Shown here: piece by piece, positions 27,296-37,502 of the stretch
How the letters are laid out: the number at the start of each line of letters is the position of its first letter
Numbering within the stretch: the stretch's first letter is position 1
NCBI RefSeq assembly: GCF_037975245.1
Contig: NC_092578.1
Span: forward strand, 20,328,821 to 20,392,820
DNA length: 64,000 nt
Reading direction: 5' to 3'
From: Apostichopus japonicus
Taxonomy: Eukaryota; Echinodermata; Holothuroidea; Aspidochirotida; Stichopodidae
Notes under the pieces: generated by a model
The model's database searches: none
The model's input: the letters and a program-made list of their open reading frames with translations, nothing else
Told to the model about the DNA's origin: nothing
Made by a program: the position numbers and the translations under genes

Positions 27296-27332
27296 CCTCT
27301 GAAGAAGATCCTGCTAGGATCGAAACGTCAGG
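27296..27332 (+). ncRNA. hammerhead-ribozyme-like motif of the Penelope element
   Basis: Contains CTGAAGA (27299-27305), which fits the hammerhead core CUGANGA. A perfect 5-bp stem II follows (GATCC 27307-27311 with GGATC 27317-27321, loop TGCTA), then GAA (27322-27324) and ACGTC ending at the expected cleavage position C27329. A short stem I is possible between CCT (27296-27298) and AGG (27330-27332). One extra A (27306) lies between the core and stem II, and stem III is minimal. Hammerhead ribozymes in the terminal repeats of Penelope-like elements are established, with short stem III. Activity of this copy is uncertain. Confidence 0.6.
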
Positions 27333-27531
27333 CCAACTTACTTTTACACATCTTACGTCTACGAGCAGTCCTTTTGAAGCTGTGAACTAGATTTACTTCC
27401 TGCAGCACATCACGCGCATGCGTGTTGATTGTCCTTCGTCGATCAACAGAAACGGATTTCCTCGGTTAGAAGAACACTGATTCTCGTTGAGATCACAATG
27501 TTGGCATTTCTCTTTCGCGCTCTTTCTATCC

Positions 27532-27592
27532 ATGTTTCTCACTCTAATCACGCCCTGTGCTCTTTTGATGGCTGAAACAGTTGCAAATAACC
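27532..27592 (+). CDS. possible signal-peptide first exon (speculative)
   Basis: An ATG at 27532 opens a short hydrophobic peptide (MFLTLITPCALLMAE) that runs, after 61 nt, into a consensus 5' splice donor GTAAGT at 27593. The layout resembles a first exon encoding a secretion signal. No downstream exon is identified, the ATG context is weak and an upstream ATG exists at 27499, so this may be chance. Confidence 0.15.
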
Positions 27593-27599
27593 GTAAGTA

Positions 27600-28815
27600 T
27601 ATTTTAATGTTATGGTAACTTCATCAAGAAACGTTAAGGACTGTGCAGATAGTTTAAATTCATTTACTTATTGTATAAGCCTTTTCAAGTTTTTATTAGA
27701 AAAAAGGGGACGTGAAGAAGGTAATATAGATTACCAGTGTGCTTACAAGAAAAGAAGATAGATAAATAGATATATTGATAGATAACCCTGCCCACGCCAA
27801 ACCACACCCAGCCGTTCTCGCTCTTTGTTTATCTTGAAACTAGGTTTGCGAGAATGACATAAAATAACCCACCATGATGACCATTATTCTAATACCAATT
27901 GAAATTCCCAATTCATGTATAGAGCTAGAACGTGAAATTTTTGAAATTCTATTTCATATTTCTGTTGCAGCTGCAAATGTCGCATATGTTGCGCTTCGAT
28001 GAAGCAATTGATTTTCTTATTCTTTCTGGTCCAATTATCATTTTCTTGTTAGCACTTGGTACAAATAATTGAAAAATACTTTTAAAGAATGCGGTTGAAG
28101 CCCTTTTATTGACAAAGCTGTAAAAATATTATCCTTACTGCGTATTGTGTTTAGGCCTCATGAGCCAATTTTCAAAAGACATCAAAGATGAAACTTAAAA
28201 AAGAACTAATAATGAAAAATGAATATATGAAAATGATATTGTATAGCTAGGCGTACTAGTGTAGTAGTATTGCGGTTTAATTCAGTATTATCGTAGCACA
28301 ATTGTATTTATACCGTGTTTCAGCATTTTTAGTTGATATTGTTTCAAGTTATGTAAGCATTTTGTATTGTAATTTTACCAAATTGTTAAACTGATATGGC
28401 AGTATCATAATCGTGAAAAAATTAGTCACAACACGATGTACTTGAGTATTTTTTTTTGGATGCACTGCATATCATTTAGTTTATGGTGCATGGTTACATG
28501 AAAGTAGCGTGGCTTGGCGATCAATCAACAGCGATGCATTTGACCTGAAAACCTTATATTTCAACCATCGTCTTTTAACATAGTAAGTATGAATAGTATA
28601 CAAAAAACGTAAGACAAGCTTTAGGTGTATACCTTTAAGCAGCTTAAACGTAAAGAAATGATGAATGAAACTTAAAAACATTTCTACCAAACTTGCAACT
28701 TTCAAGTTGCACATGAAAAGTCAAAATAGTTATAGAGGGAGAGGTTTTGTTGGAGACGCAAACAGTTGCCATCTATTTCATTAAAATTAGAGACGCGAAC
28801 AAACTCAGCAACATT
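27600..28815. other. no gene seen
   Basis: AT-rich sequence without protein-like frames, RNA genes or repeats that I can recognise. Confidence 0.45.
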
Positions 28816-29017
28816 TGTATGTATTTGTATGTATTTTAGATCCTCCTGCAAGAAGCCTCATTGGTTTATCAAAGCAGCAGGCTGACCGAAGTCAGTCTCT
28901 TACATTCATATTTAACGTCCATGATTATGAATTGTCAATTGTCAACAACTCTGTAACTGGACGAAATACATTAATCTTGGAGTGACTCGAACGTTAACCA
29001 CTGAGCTAGCACTCCAT
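28816..29017 (-). mobile_element. diverged tRNA-derived SINE copy
   Basis: Read on the minus strand it starts GGAGTGCTAGCTCAGTGG, an A-box-like head. GTTCGAGTCACTCC, a B-box-like stretch, follows after a shortened interval, and the body ends GGCTTCTTGCAGGAGG before a tail of ATACATACAAATACATAC. The head organisation and the end sequence match the SINE at 22938-23193, so this is an older, internally deleted copy of that family. Confidence 0.65.
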
Positions 29018-29129
29018 ATGTAAATAACTTATTTGTCAATTTTTAAATAACTTATTGCTTGTAAAGAAACTTGCAAAGCGAAATGGCTCCTGCTCGTGTA
29101 TGTTTGATACTGTTGTTGCAACAGTATAA

Positions 29130-29332
29130 ACATATGGTCTATATATATTTATATACATATGGTCTTTATATATATATTTATATACATATGGTCTATATAT
29201 ACATATGGTCTATATTCATACGGTCTATATAGACATATGGTCAATATAAACTTACGGTCTATATATACATATGTCAATATATACATATGGTAAATATATA
29301 CATGTGGTCTATATATATATATTTATATATAT
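29130..29332. repeat. CATATGGTC-containing minisatellite, left part
   Basis: Repeated CATATGGTCTATATATA-like units with substitutions (CATACGGTC, CTTACGGTC, CATGTGGTC). The array appears to resume at 31876-32140 on the other side of the 2.5-kb element, suggesting one array split by an insertion. Confidence 0.8.
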
Positions 29333-31877
29333 TTGGGCGATTCCGTGAAAACAGGGACATGACCCCAAATTTTCAAAATCATTTCTGCAGCCATTTTTGT
29401 CTTCTAATATACTATAAACACATTTAGGGTCTGGGTTATGTACTTTTTTTCCAACTATACCATGTTCTTCTACCAAAAATTGTGAATACCTGACTAATGT
29501 TGATTTTTGAGGGAATATTTGAGGAAGTAGTATGGATATTTCAAAGTCTCAGATTTCCATATTTGAAATTAAATTAATTATTATTTGAAATAAAAATAAA
29601 TTTGTTATATATGTATTGGTAGTGCCATTAGTGATATATTGAAATATTAATCACAATTCCCCTAAACATTTTTGGTTTGTAGGCATATATGGCTGTAACG
29701 ACACAGAGCTGATTTGAGAGCGTAATGCGAGTTACCGAGAGACCAAATTTTTAACTTTTTTTTTTCACTGGAGCAGATTATTTCCTGCCATTTCATATTA
29801 TGCTTCTAGTCAAAGTAAAGAGTATAAAAATAGTTGAAAGAATTAGAAATGTACCTAGTATATAGATATAAAGAGCCATTTAAAACTATAATGCGAGTTA
29901 CCAGTAATGCGAGTTACCGCTGTAATGCGAGTTACCATATATTATTCCAATCTCACTTGCAGTATACTACTGATCAACAAAACAATACAGCGCACTATAT
30001 ACTTTATGAGCACCAAAATCAATAGGGTTCATCTACTCACTATGGGCCACCCACCCACTAAGGTGTGCACAGTAGGTACTTCCTTTACCCAGAATGCACT
30101 GCAACCTTCATTACATTACATGTGACCCTTAGGACAGTTTCAACAGACATCATTTTATCATCTGACCTTTGTGGAATCACGGACCTTCCAAGTTGCATTC
30201 AACTGTGACATCATCAAATGAGTAAAGTTAGCATATTCTTTCTCCATTTTAACATTAGCATTTTCATGGGATATTAATTGCTTAGTACAATATTTATGAC
30301 AAATTGTGAGAGCTTAGGCTATATTAGTCTGTAGCCTATCACATAGTAATCTAGTATGTTCAAGGATGGGCAAATATTGTAAATCATGACCATTAAAATG
30401 TGTCTAATATCTTGATGGAAATTAGTCTTGATATGAAAACTGATGCTGCCAAGGGTGTGGGCACCTCAGAATTAGTGGGGTGGGCAGAGGGGATGGGGCG
30501 GACGGGGAGTTTGCATAGGGGGGATTGGGGCCGCTGGGGGCGGGAGGGGGCAAGATTGCAGAGGCATGGTCAGTTGGAATAGATTGGTGTGGTTTACCAA
30601 TTCAAATGTGGGTTTCCCAAATATCATGATGTGCAAAGTGTCTTATCACTACAATGTGAAAATCAACCTTTACTCCAAAGCATATCAAATCCCCAAATTA
30701 CACAAAATAAGGCAGGCCACCGGATTTCACGGGAACGATCGATAACTGGAAATGACCGAACCCCAGGGGCCAGGGATGACAAAACTTTCTATCGACGAAG
30801 CCAGATGATAAAGAAGTTGGGAACGCCTTTGATTGCTATTAGTCGTGGCCAATTCAAGTTTGCATCAAAATTCTAATTTGATACAAAACACCATCCATTC
30901 AAGGTTATCTAGAATGGCCTACCAGCATGCCCTCATACCGCATGATGATACATCTATTGTGTTATTGTTGATAATGTTATTATACTGACAGAATTAGGAA
31001 CAAGGATTGTTTTATTAGTTTCATGCTTTTTCTAAGAACCCTAAATACAAATTTTCAAAGGACCAATGCACTAATTAAAATGCCAAAGAAACTTTTCTTT
31101 TAATTCACTATAAGCTGTGAACCTGTTTAACTTTCAGTAGATGTTTTGAGACATTAAAATGGAAGGACATTAAAATGGAAGATGAGAGCTACCAGTTTGC
31201 TTGGATTAGCTTGATTGGAAATTTGGATTGATAATTCAATAGTGTACATTGCAATCTTGATAGTCAACAATTCTTCAGTTGATTTTCTGGTTCAATCAGC
31301 TTCGATTATTATTGATATAATTGTCATGATGTTTTGCAAATTGTTGTTAAAATGTTGTTAAAAGTTTTGGAAAGAGTTTTACAGTTTCTTAGAGTTTCCA
31401 AGTGTTTCAACAATGGCTTTGGAGTATATCTCTTTCAAAGAATTTGATGAATAAAGAGCAAAATCGATGACTGGAAAAAGTGTAATGCGAGTTACCAGAC
31501 TTTTCCCCCCTCCATACCACATCTGAAGTTGTTTCATATTTTCTAATGCTGATATATAAACATCAGTAGGGTAGATATCTTGTACATGTATGCAATTGAA
31601 GAAATCATTCTTTGTTTGAGCACGGTGCCATTTTGTACCGGTGTCAATTTTTCAGGTGTCCTTTTCCCGAAATGCGAGTAACCGATATTTGGAAGCGCAC
31701 CATACATTAAGGCGAACAGAATTATAATTCTTGATAATTTCATATTGTAGCTATGAATGTTGGATATAAAACCACAGAAAATTGAGGAGTTACACTAACC
31801 CATATTCAAGCCACAGCACTTGGATTATAAAAAAATACAGCAAAAAGTGTAATGCGAGTTACCATGGAATCTCCCAT
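29333..31877. mobile_element. putative 2.5-kb non-autonomous element with imperfect TIRs
   Basis: The left end TGGGCGATTCCGTGAAAAC and the reverse complement of the right end, TGGGAGATTCCATGGTAAC, agree at 15 of 19 positions. Both flanks are CATATGGTC-type array. Inside, the motif AATGCGAGTTACC occurs in direct orientation at 29724, 29890, 29906, 29924, 31484, 31671 (one change) and 31851, clustered toward the two ends. There is no coding frame of note. A clear target duplication cannot be assigned because the flanks are simple repeats. I do not recognise the family. Confidence 0.5.
30476..30556 (+). other. G-rich tract with G-quadruplex potential
   Basis: At least eight runs of three or more G separated by short loops (for example GGGGATGGGGCGGACGGGG) on the plus strand, inside the putative 2.5-kb element. 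It matches the usual G3+N1-7 quadruplex pattern. Confidence 0.7.
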
Positions 31878-32140
31878 ATACATATGGTCTGTAAATATAC
31901 ATATGGTCTATATATAGACCATATGGTCAATATATATATATACAGACCATATACATATGGTCTGTATATATATGGTCTATATATAGACCATATGGTCTAT
32001 ATATAGACCATATGGTCAATATATATATATACAGACCATATACATATGGTCTGTATATATACATATGGTCTGTATATATATATGGTCTATATATAGACCA
32101 TATGGTCAATATATATATATATATAGACCATATATATAAA
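31876..32140. repeat. palindrome-rich ~89-bp tandem repeat (GACCATATGGTC core)
   Basis: The 12-bp palindrome GACCATATGGTC followed by AAT recurs at 31917, 32006 and 32096 (spacing 89-90 bp). Intervening TATGGTCTATATATAGACC stretches are themselves palindromic. The array is AT-rich and strongly self-complementary. Confidence 0.85.
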
Positions 32141-32780
32141 TATATAAACATAATCTTGGCAAACTCGCTGAGTTTCTCTGCACTCACAATATCAAATAAA
32201 ACATGTCAAATGCATCTTGAGAGACGTTTTCGTATGTCATAATTTTACACGAATCTTTCAGAAGAATTGCCAATCGTCTCAAGCATTTCCTCTCACGCAA
32301 CCACTTAATGCTTTCTTGTAAGATTATTGAGTCAGCTTTTATCTGAATTGATTTTCTTGTTTGATAACAAGTAAATACTTGAGGTAACATTCTACAGCAG
32401 ATTGTTCTACATCGACCGTATGTTACACTGAAGGTGAACATATCAATTATATAAATTTGACCCATGCAATTGACACAACAATCAATAACAGATGCATGAC
32501 TATCGTGTTATAGCCAATACAATATGAAATTATGTGTGAAAACGTTAGTTGTAGACGTAAATAATGAAATCAATTTAATTTGCTAGAAACTTGCGAGGCA
32601 AGTGTTGGACGAATTTGTGAAACAAATTACTATTTGGTGGATGGATCAATTTTGGCTAGGTGGCTTGATGTGGATAGATTCGGTAGAATGGATAAGTGTT
32701 TAGTGGATGAAACCATCACCATAACGCTGAGTTTGATATAAATTTGGATTACAAACAATGACCAGCCGTTACATGCTGTC
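32141..32780. other. no gene seen
   Basis: Unique-looking AT-rich sequence. A 93-codon minus-strand frame (32184-32465) resembles nothing known to me and is probably chance. Confidence 0.4.
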
Positions 32781-32900
32781 CATCCATCCATTCATTCATT
32801 CATTCATTCATTCATTCATTCATTCATTCATTCATTCATTCATTCATTCATTCATTCATTCATTCATTCATTCATTCATTCATTCATTCATCAATCCATC
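32781..32900. repeat. (TTCA)n microsatellite
   Basis: About 25 uninterrupted TTCA units preceded by CATC variants and followed by TCAATCCATCTATC. Confidence 0.97.
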
Positions 32901-33089
32901 TATCTAGGGTTGCATTGAAATACTGTTGTAGTATATGCCATAACATCGATGATCAATGTTATTATGATTGATGTAGTTTTCTCATCAATGGAAGAATTGG
33001 TTTGAAGTTTTCTCCCCATTTGTTTCTAGACTTTATATAGTATATGTAATTACTCTAGAATGATAAGTTTATACATCACAAATACTCTA

Positions 33090-33216
33090 AAACCCAGGAG
33101 CTTCCGGGAGCTTCGCCCTTTGGCCCCGGGTTGCTCCCTTGGACCCACGCGTAATAATCGCGCCTCGCGTGGGGCGCCTTCGGCCCCGAATGGTGCCCCC
33201 CCCCCCTCCCACACAC
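33090..33216. repeat. GC-rich interspersed-repeat fragment
   Basis: A sharply delimited GC-rich patch in AT-rich surroundings, with AGCTTCCGGGAGCTTCG and GGGGCGCCTTCGGCCCC (a potential hairpin), ending in a C-run. It looks like a fragment of a dispersed repeat, but the family is not identified and no ends are visible. Confidence 0.45.
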
Positions 33217-33349
33217 ACAAATTGAAAAGTCTGACGACGCGACTGCGAGATCAGTGCATGGGAAATATGAGAGCATAACAAAAGTATCCATAGACAATCT
33301 TCTTCAGTCCATTGGTCGCTCCTCCCCCTGATTCTCGTTTACCATAATC

Positions 33350-33407
33350 TCGTTGGTGATATATATATATATATAAACATATATATATATGAACATATAT
33401 ATATATG
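33350..33407. repeat. GAACATATAT simple repeat, left flank of insertion
   Basis: Imperfect (AT)n with GAACATATATATATATG units. The same units resume at 35281-35327 on the other side of the nested elements, so the repeat was split by their insertion. Confidence 0.75.
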
Positions 33408-34435
33408 CAGTGGCGGATCCAGGATTTCGCCGAAGGGGGGGCCCAGATGGGAAATGCCTAATCGTCGTCCTGGGGAAGGGGTCTAAGGAGAGTGGGTGCC
33501 CCCCTCCCCTTTGGGAAAATTTCACAAAATATGGAGGTCCTCGGTGCAATCTGGTGCTACTTTTCGTGAAAGTTTGGAGTAAAATTTATTTCCAATAAAT
33601 CATGTATTCATGGTTTGCCGGGCATATATTTGCAATTTCGAGCAATGAGCTGGGATTTACGTCTTTGGGGAGTATAGGTGGTGATGCAAACTACTTTTTA
33701 CCAGGCTACTCCAGGCCATTTCATCTTGGATGCCCCCTTCCAGATGGAGACTATTGATGCAGTCAGAGTGCCCCTCTCACCTTCACTTTATCAGAATGAT
33801 GGTGTACTCTTTTTGCAAATTTATTACACGCACAGTGGCGTAGCTAGTATTTTTTGAGTGGGGGGCCATGGGGGGCTGTTCTTTCTTGTGGGGGGGGGGC
33901 GGAGTTTACTATCTAAGCGGAGCGCCACCTTGGTTGGCGCGGAGCGTACAGAGAAAATTTGAGATTTCAGCACCCCCCTGATCGCAGGAGATGGCACCTG
34001 TGAGGCAAAATAGCAACCAAAAAGATGTGCAACTTTGGTGACAGAAATGCAAAAAAAGTTTTTTCACTTTCATGCTGACTGGCCTTGCCAACTCAGCCAG
34101 ACTTTTAACTTGAGGGAAGTTGGCATCATTTGTCGTTTCAAGCTGTCAAGGCCTTTCTCCCAACTCAAACCCCTGTGGGCTACCGGTAGATTTGCAGGAT
34201 ATGCCCACATGTGGACTTAAATAGCATTAGAGGAAGGGGGTGGAAGACTAACACGCATCGATGTTTCGGTAATGGTCCACATTGATGGCTCGGTGCTTAT
34301 TAGGCCATTTATTGGGTTTCTTGAGGCAGCTGTCATCAGAATCTGGCTTTTTGTGCCAATCGATGACCGATAACATGTATTGGTATGTAAATTTCTTCTT
34401 CATATACCTAGCAACACTCTAAAAACAAATGAGTG

Positions 34436-34626
34436 GATTTCATTCCATTGGAGTGATCACTCGGCGCACTTCAAATTAAGAGTAAAATTTAACTCTATTG
34501 GAGTTAACCCTCACTCCTAATATGAGTGAATATAACTCTTTAGGAGTTAAGATTTACTCCAATGGAGTGGAAATTCACTCTTATACCGGAATGTGCTCAG
34601 TGATCACTCCCATGGAGTGAAATTCA
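34436..34626. repeat. cluster of short inverted repeats (ACTCC/GGAGT)
   Basis: Repeated near-palindromes such as AACTCTATTGGAGTTAA, CTCCAATGGAG, AACTCTTTAGGAGTTAA and ACTCCCATGGAGT occur within 190 bp. The arrangement could fold extensively or represent arrayed binding sites. It lies between the two related copies in the nested hAT-like block. Confidence 0.7.
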
Positions 34627-34913
34627 CCTATGTTTTTATCAGTACAGTACAGTGCATATCATCATAGACGTACGTACTACGTACGTTCGTATATCAGACG
34701 CACTCGATACCCACGATACGATACGGTCCTGGAGAAACTATTTCCACTCATCATTTTTTAAGGCGATACAGTAGTGAGTATTGAACAGGCACAGCCGCAT
34801 GTTTGCAGGAAATTCAGAATTCCCAATATTTTATATCTCTACCAGTAGTGAAAATCATGTTTCGACAGTTTCGTGGACATAAAAAGTTGTTTGTGGAATA
34901 TTCAATGACATAT

Positions 34914-35162
34914 CAGGGGCGGATGCAGGATTTGTGACAGGGGGGGGGGGCTGTCTGACTGGTCCAGCCGCGCCTGAACGTAAGACTATCTAAGCGGAGC
35001 GCCATCATCGGTTGGTGCGGAGCGTACAAGAAAATTTTTGGCTTTACAAACCCCCCAGATGGCCGGAAACGGCACTTCCCGAGTATTCTAAGCAGCATGT
35101 ACCTAGCCTGAAAATATGGATCTCATGTCTGCAATTTCAGGCCCCCCGTAGCTACGCCACTG
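34914..35162. mobile_element. short hAT-like MITE copy
   Basis: A 249-bp segment from CAGGGGCGGATGCAGG to CTACGCCACTG, containing the same GCGGAGCGCCA and GCGGAGCGTAC block as 33833-34220. It is probably one of two family members in the nested block. No exact target duplication is visible. Confidence 0.45.
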
Positions 35163-35195
35163 ATCACGCATGGGGCACTTTCCCTCGAACGGGGT

Positions 35196-35220
35196 AAAAA
35201 AAAAAAAAAAAAAAAAAAAA
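35196..35220 (+). repeat. poly(A) run
   Basis: An uninterrupted run of 25 A inside the outer hAT-like composite, just left of its GC-rich right end. Confidence 0.95.
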
Positions 35221-35327
35221 TCAGGATTTTCAAAAAGGGGGGGCCCGGGCCCCCCGGGCCCCCCCCTGGATCCGCCCCTGTATATGAACATATATATATA
35301 TATGAACATATATATATATATGAACAT

Positions 35328-37430
35328 AATTGTATTCATAACACATAAAGTACTTCATCGTCACTGCAAATAACTGGTATTTTCCGGTATGAGTCTCCTT
35401 TCATTCCTTCCCTTTTATCCTCATATCTCGTTTGAAACATTTCACTTGACACTTTACGACTAGCCTTTTATATTGCTGGTAAGAATATTATTTATCACCA
35501 CTAATCTTATCATTTAAAATAGGAACAAGAAATTCAAAGTTGTGGACAATTGCTAAGTTTTTGGTCGTATATGATTAAAATCAACTCATCAACACAATAG
35601 ATTCTTTATCTAACGTTTCTGGGTCGAATATAATAAATGCATCGATTATTTACGTTCAGATGGTTAAAAAATCGATTTTGTGATGTTGGCAACTTTCTCT
35701 CATAAGTTAAAATATATCACGTAAAAATAGTCAACTGTTTTAGTAAGAATAACGTTATGAACATTCATTAAATCATATCAAGTATCATACAGACCACTTT
35801 ACTGAACATTAAAATTTGGCTGTACAACATATGTCTTCTTTAAGTAAAGCAATATCGAAGGCATCAAAACATCCAATTTATTACCAAATGCGTCAAAGAA
35901 CGCATCATAACTACATCAATATATTACTATGACAACCAACTCTATAGTCATTCAGCAGTTTTTAACGTTGTTATTGTTATCATATGATTCTTTCCGATCT
36001 TCCGCGCTCGTATTGCATTAACCTACTTTAAAATACGAATATATCTGTTGTTTACTGAATCTGGACTATCGAAGAGAATGCAACCTAAGTAAGCTAATTA
36101 TATTCTCGCAATCTAACGTTCACATCATATAATTCAAATTATTATAAGTACGTTTGCCGTGGCTCTATGATGTGTTTAGTAGAAATATCTAAAGATTATA
36201 ACTATCGGCTACTTATCAAGAAGGGGGAAGGAACATACAAACCTCGAAAATGTTCACACAATGCCTAAAAATACATGATATTTTAAACAGTGCACTTCCA
36301 AATGATAAACGAATTGAGTAACCGGTAGACAACTATATCGCAGCGATTTTTTTATATTTCTTAAAATTTCTTGAGTTTGGGGCTAATTGACCTATTTATG
36401 GTTGTTTCCAACCAGTTTGGGACAACTGAAGGGCAAAGGTTAAAATCACCCTAACACTAACCTAAATCACTATAACATGTGAGCCTAAAATAATTCCAAG
36501 AAGTATTTAATTCTAATCCTGAAGATAATCTAATCATTCCGAGAGATGATTGAGATCAAATAAGCCCTACCATTCTTGTTCATATGACGTTAGTTTCGCT
36601 CGGGTCCTTTAGTCGTAGTTTTAAGCAAAGACTTGTGAGCAGTGATCTTGCATGATCTGCACAGTTGTTGATCTTACACAATGAATCGTTGTTGTAGGAA
36701 CAAGATATGTAAAAAGCCTATTAATCGCAGAGACCTTGTCACGCTATAACGATCATTTATAATACTCGAATCAGTACGTTAAATATATCGTCTACCAACA
36801 GACTACTGGAAGGTGCCCGTTGAATGTACCGTCTACCCACAGACTACTTAAATATATATCGTCTACCCTCTGACTACTGGAAGGTACCACAGTTCATCAA
36901 GTTCTATATCTACCAGTAGTATACCCTGCCATATTTTCTTCGCTGATTGCCGTGTTATGTTCGTATTGTTTAACCAACCTGTTCTAGTCACTCTATTACA
37001 TATCTCTGATTTAACCATTATTGTGTATGACCAATGGTACATCGTTTACCACTGCCTTTTTCTCCGTCACACTCCCTTCATTCCAACAAACATACCACTC
37101 CCTCGAAAAACACACCAACATACAAAATGTTGGAGCTCCAACTCCACTACGGTTACAATTCTAGCTTTCAGTAAAGGTTAAAATGGTAAGAATCATACTT
37201 TCGTTTTGAAATATGCATCATATTATATATGCAGTGCTGAAACCATTCTTGTGTAGCAAACAATCGGTTTCATATCATTAATCGCGTTAAGCAATACAAA
37301 ATGTGAGTATATGGTTATACTACTTTGAACACACGACAGTGGAACTAATCTAAATTATCAATTTGACTCCATATCAACTGCTGAAATTATCAATGAGTCG
37401 ATATTACTTCTCTGCGCGTGTTCATGACAG
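35328..37430. other. no gene seen
   Basis: AT-rich sequence with no recognisable gene. A minor repeat of CGTCTACC...GACTACT occurs at 36789, 36830 and 36860. Confidence 0.45.
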
Positions 37431-37502
37431 ATCCCTGTTATGTTATACACTTTACGTACGTTATCATGATAACGTACGTAAAGTGTATAACATAACAGGG
37501 AT
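37431..37502. repeat. perfect 72-bp palindrome with no spacer
   Basis: Two 36-bp arms (37431-37466 and 37467-37502) are exact reverse complements and meet at TCATGA with no loop. Symmetry stops abruptly at both ends. Because of it, overlapping frames on the two strands encode the same internal peptide. It could extrude a cruciform or give a long hairpin RNA. Confidence 0.97.

Larger units (their letters stand above)
25553..27334 (+). mobile_element. Penelope-like retroelement, 5'-truncated
   Basis: An RT fragment, linker, GIY-YIG endonuclease, pyrimidine-rich 3' segment and hammerhead-like motif occur in the order expected for a Penelope-like element (PLE). Upstream of about 25553 the RT frame meets a stop and no N-terminal region is found, consistent with the 5' truncation common in these elements. 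The coding part is frameshifted, so this copy is dead. The 3' end is taken at the end of the hammerhead-like motif, but the element may extend to about 27430. Confidence 0.85.
33833..35162. mobile_element. inner hAT-like element or paired elements
   Basis: The left end CAGTGGCGTAGCTAG (33833) and the right end CTACGCCACTG (to 35162) form terminal inverted repeats. The 8-bp flanks TACACGCA and ATCACGCA agree at 6 of 8 positions, as an aged target duplication would. A shared internal block (CTATCTAAGCGGAGCGCCA, followed by a GCGGAGCGTAC segment) occurs once near 33911 and again near 34986, so two related copies may be present. Confidence 0.5.
33408..35280. mobile_element. composite of nested hAT-like non-autonomous elements
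   Basis: The outer left end reads CAGTGGCGGATCCAGGATTT and the outer right end, reverse-complemented, reads CAGGGGCGGATCCAGG. Both flanks show TATATG within a GAACATATAT repeat, consistent with a duplicated target. Inside lie further elements with CAGTGGCGTAG and CAGGGGCGG ends. All parts are non-coding and rich in G- or C-runs. The ends resemble those of hAT MITEs such as 21510-21880. Confidence 0.6.
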
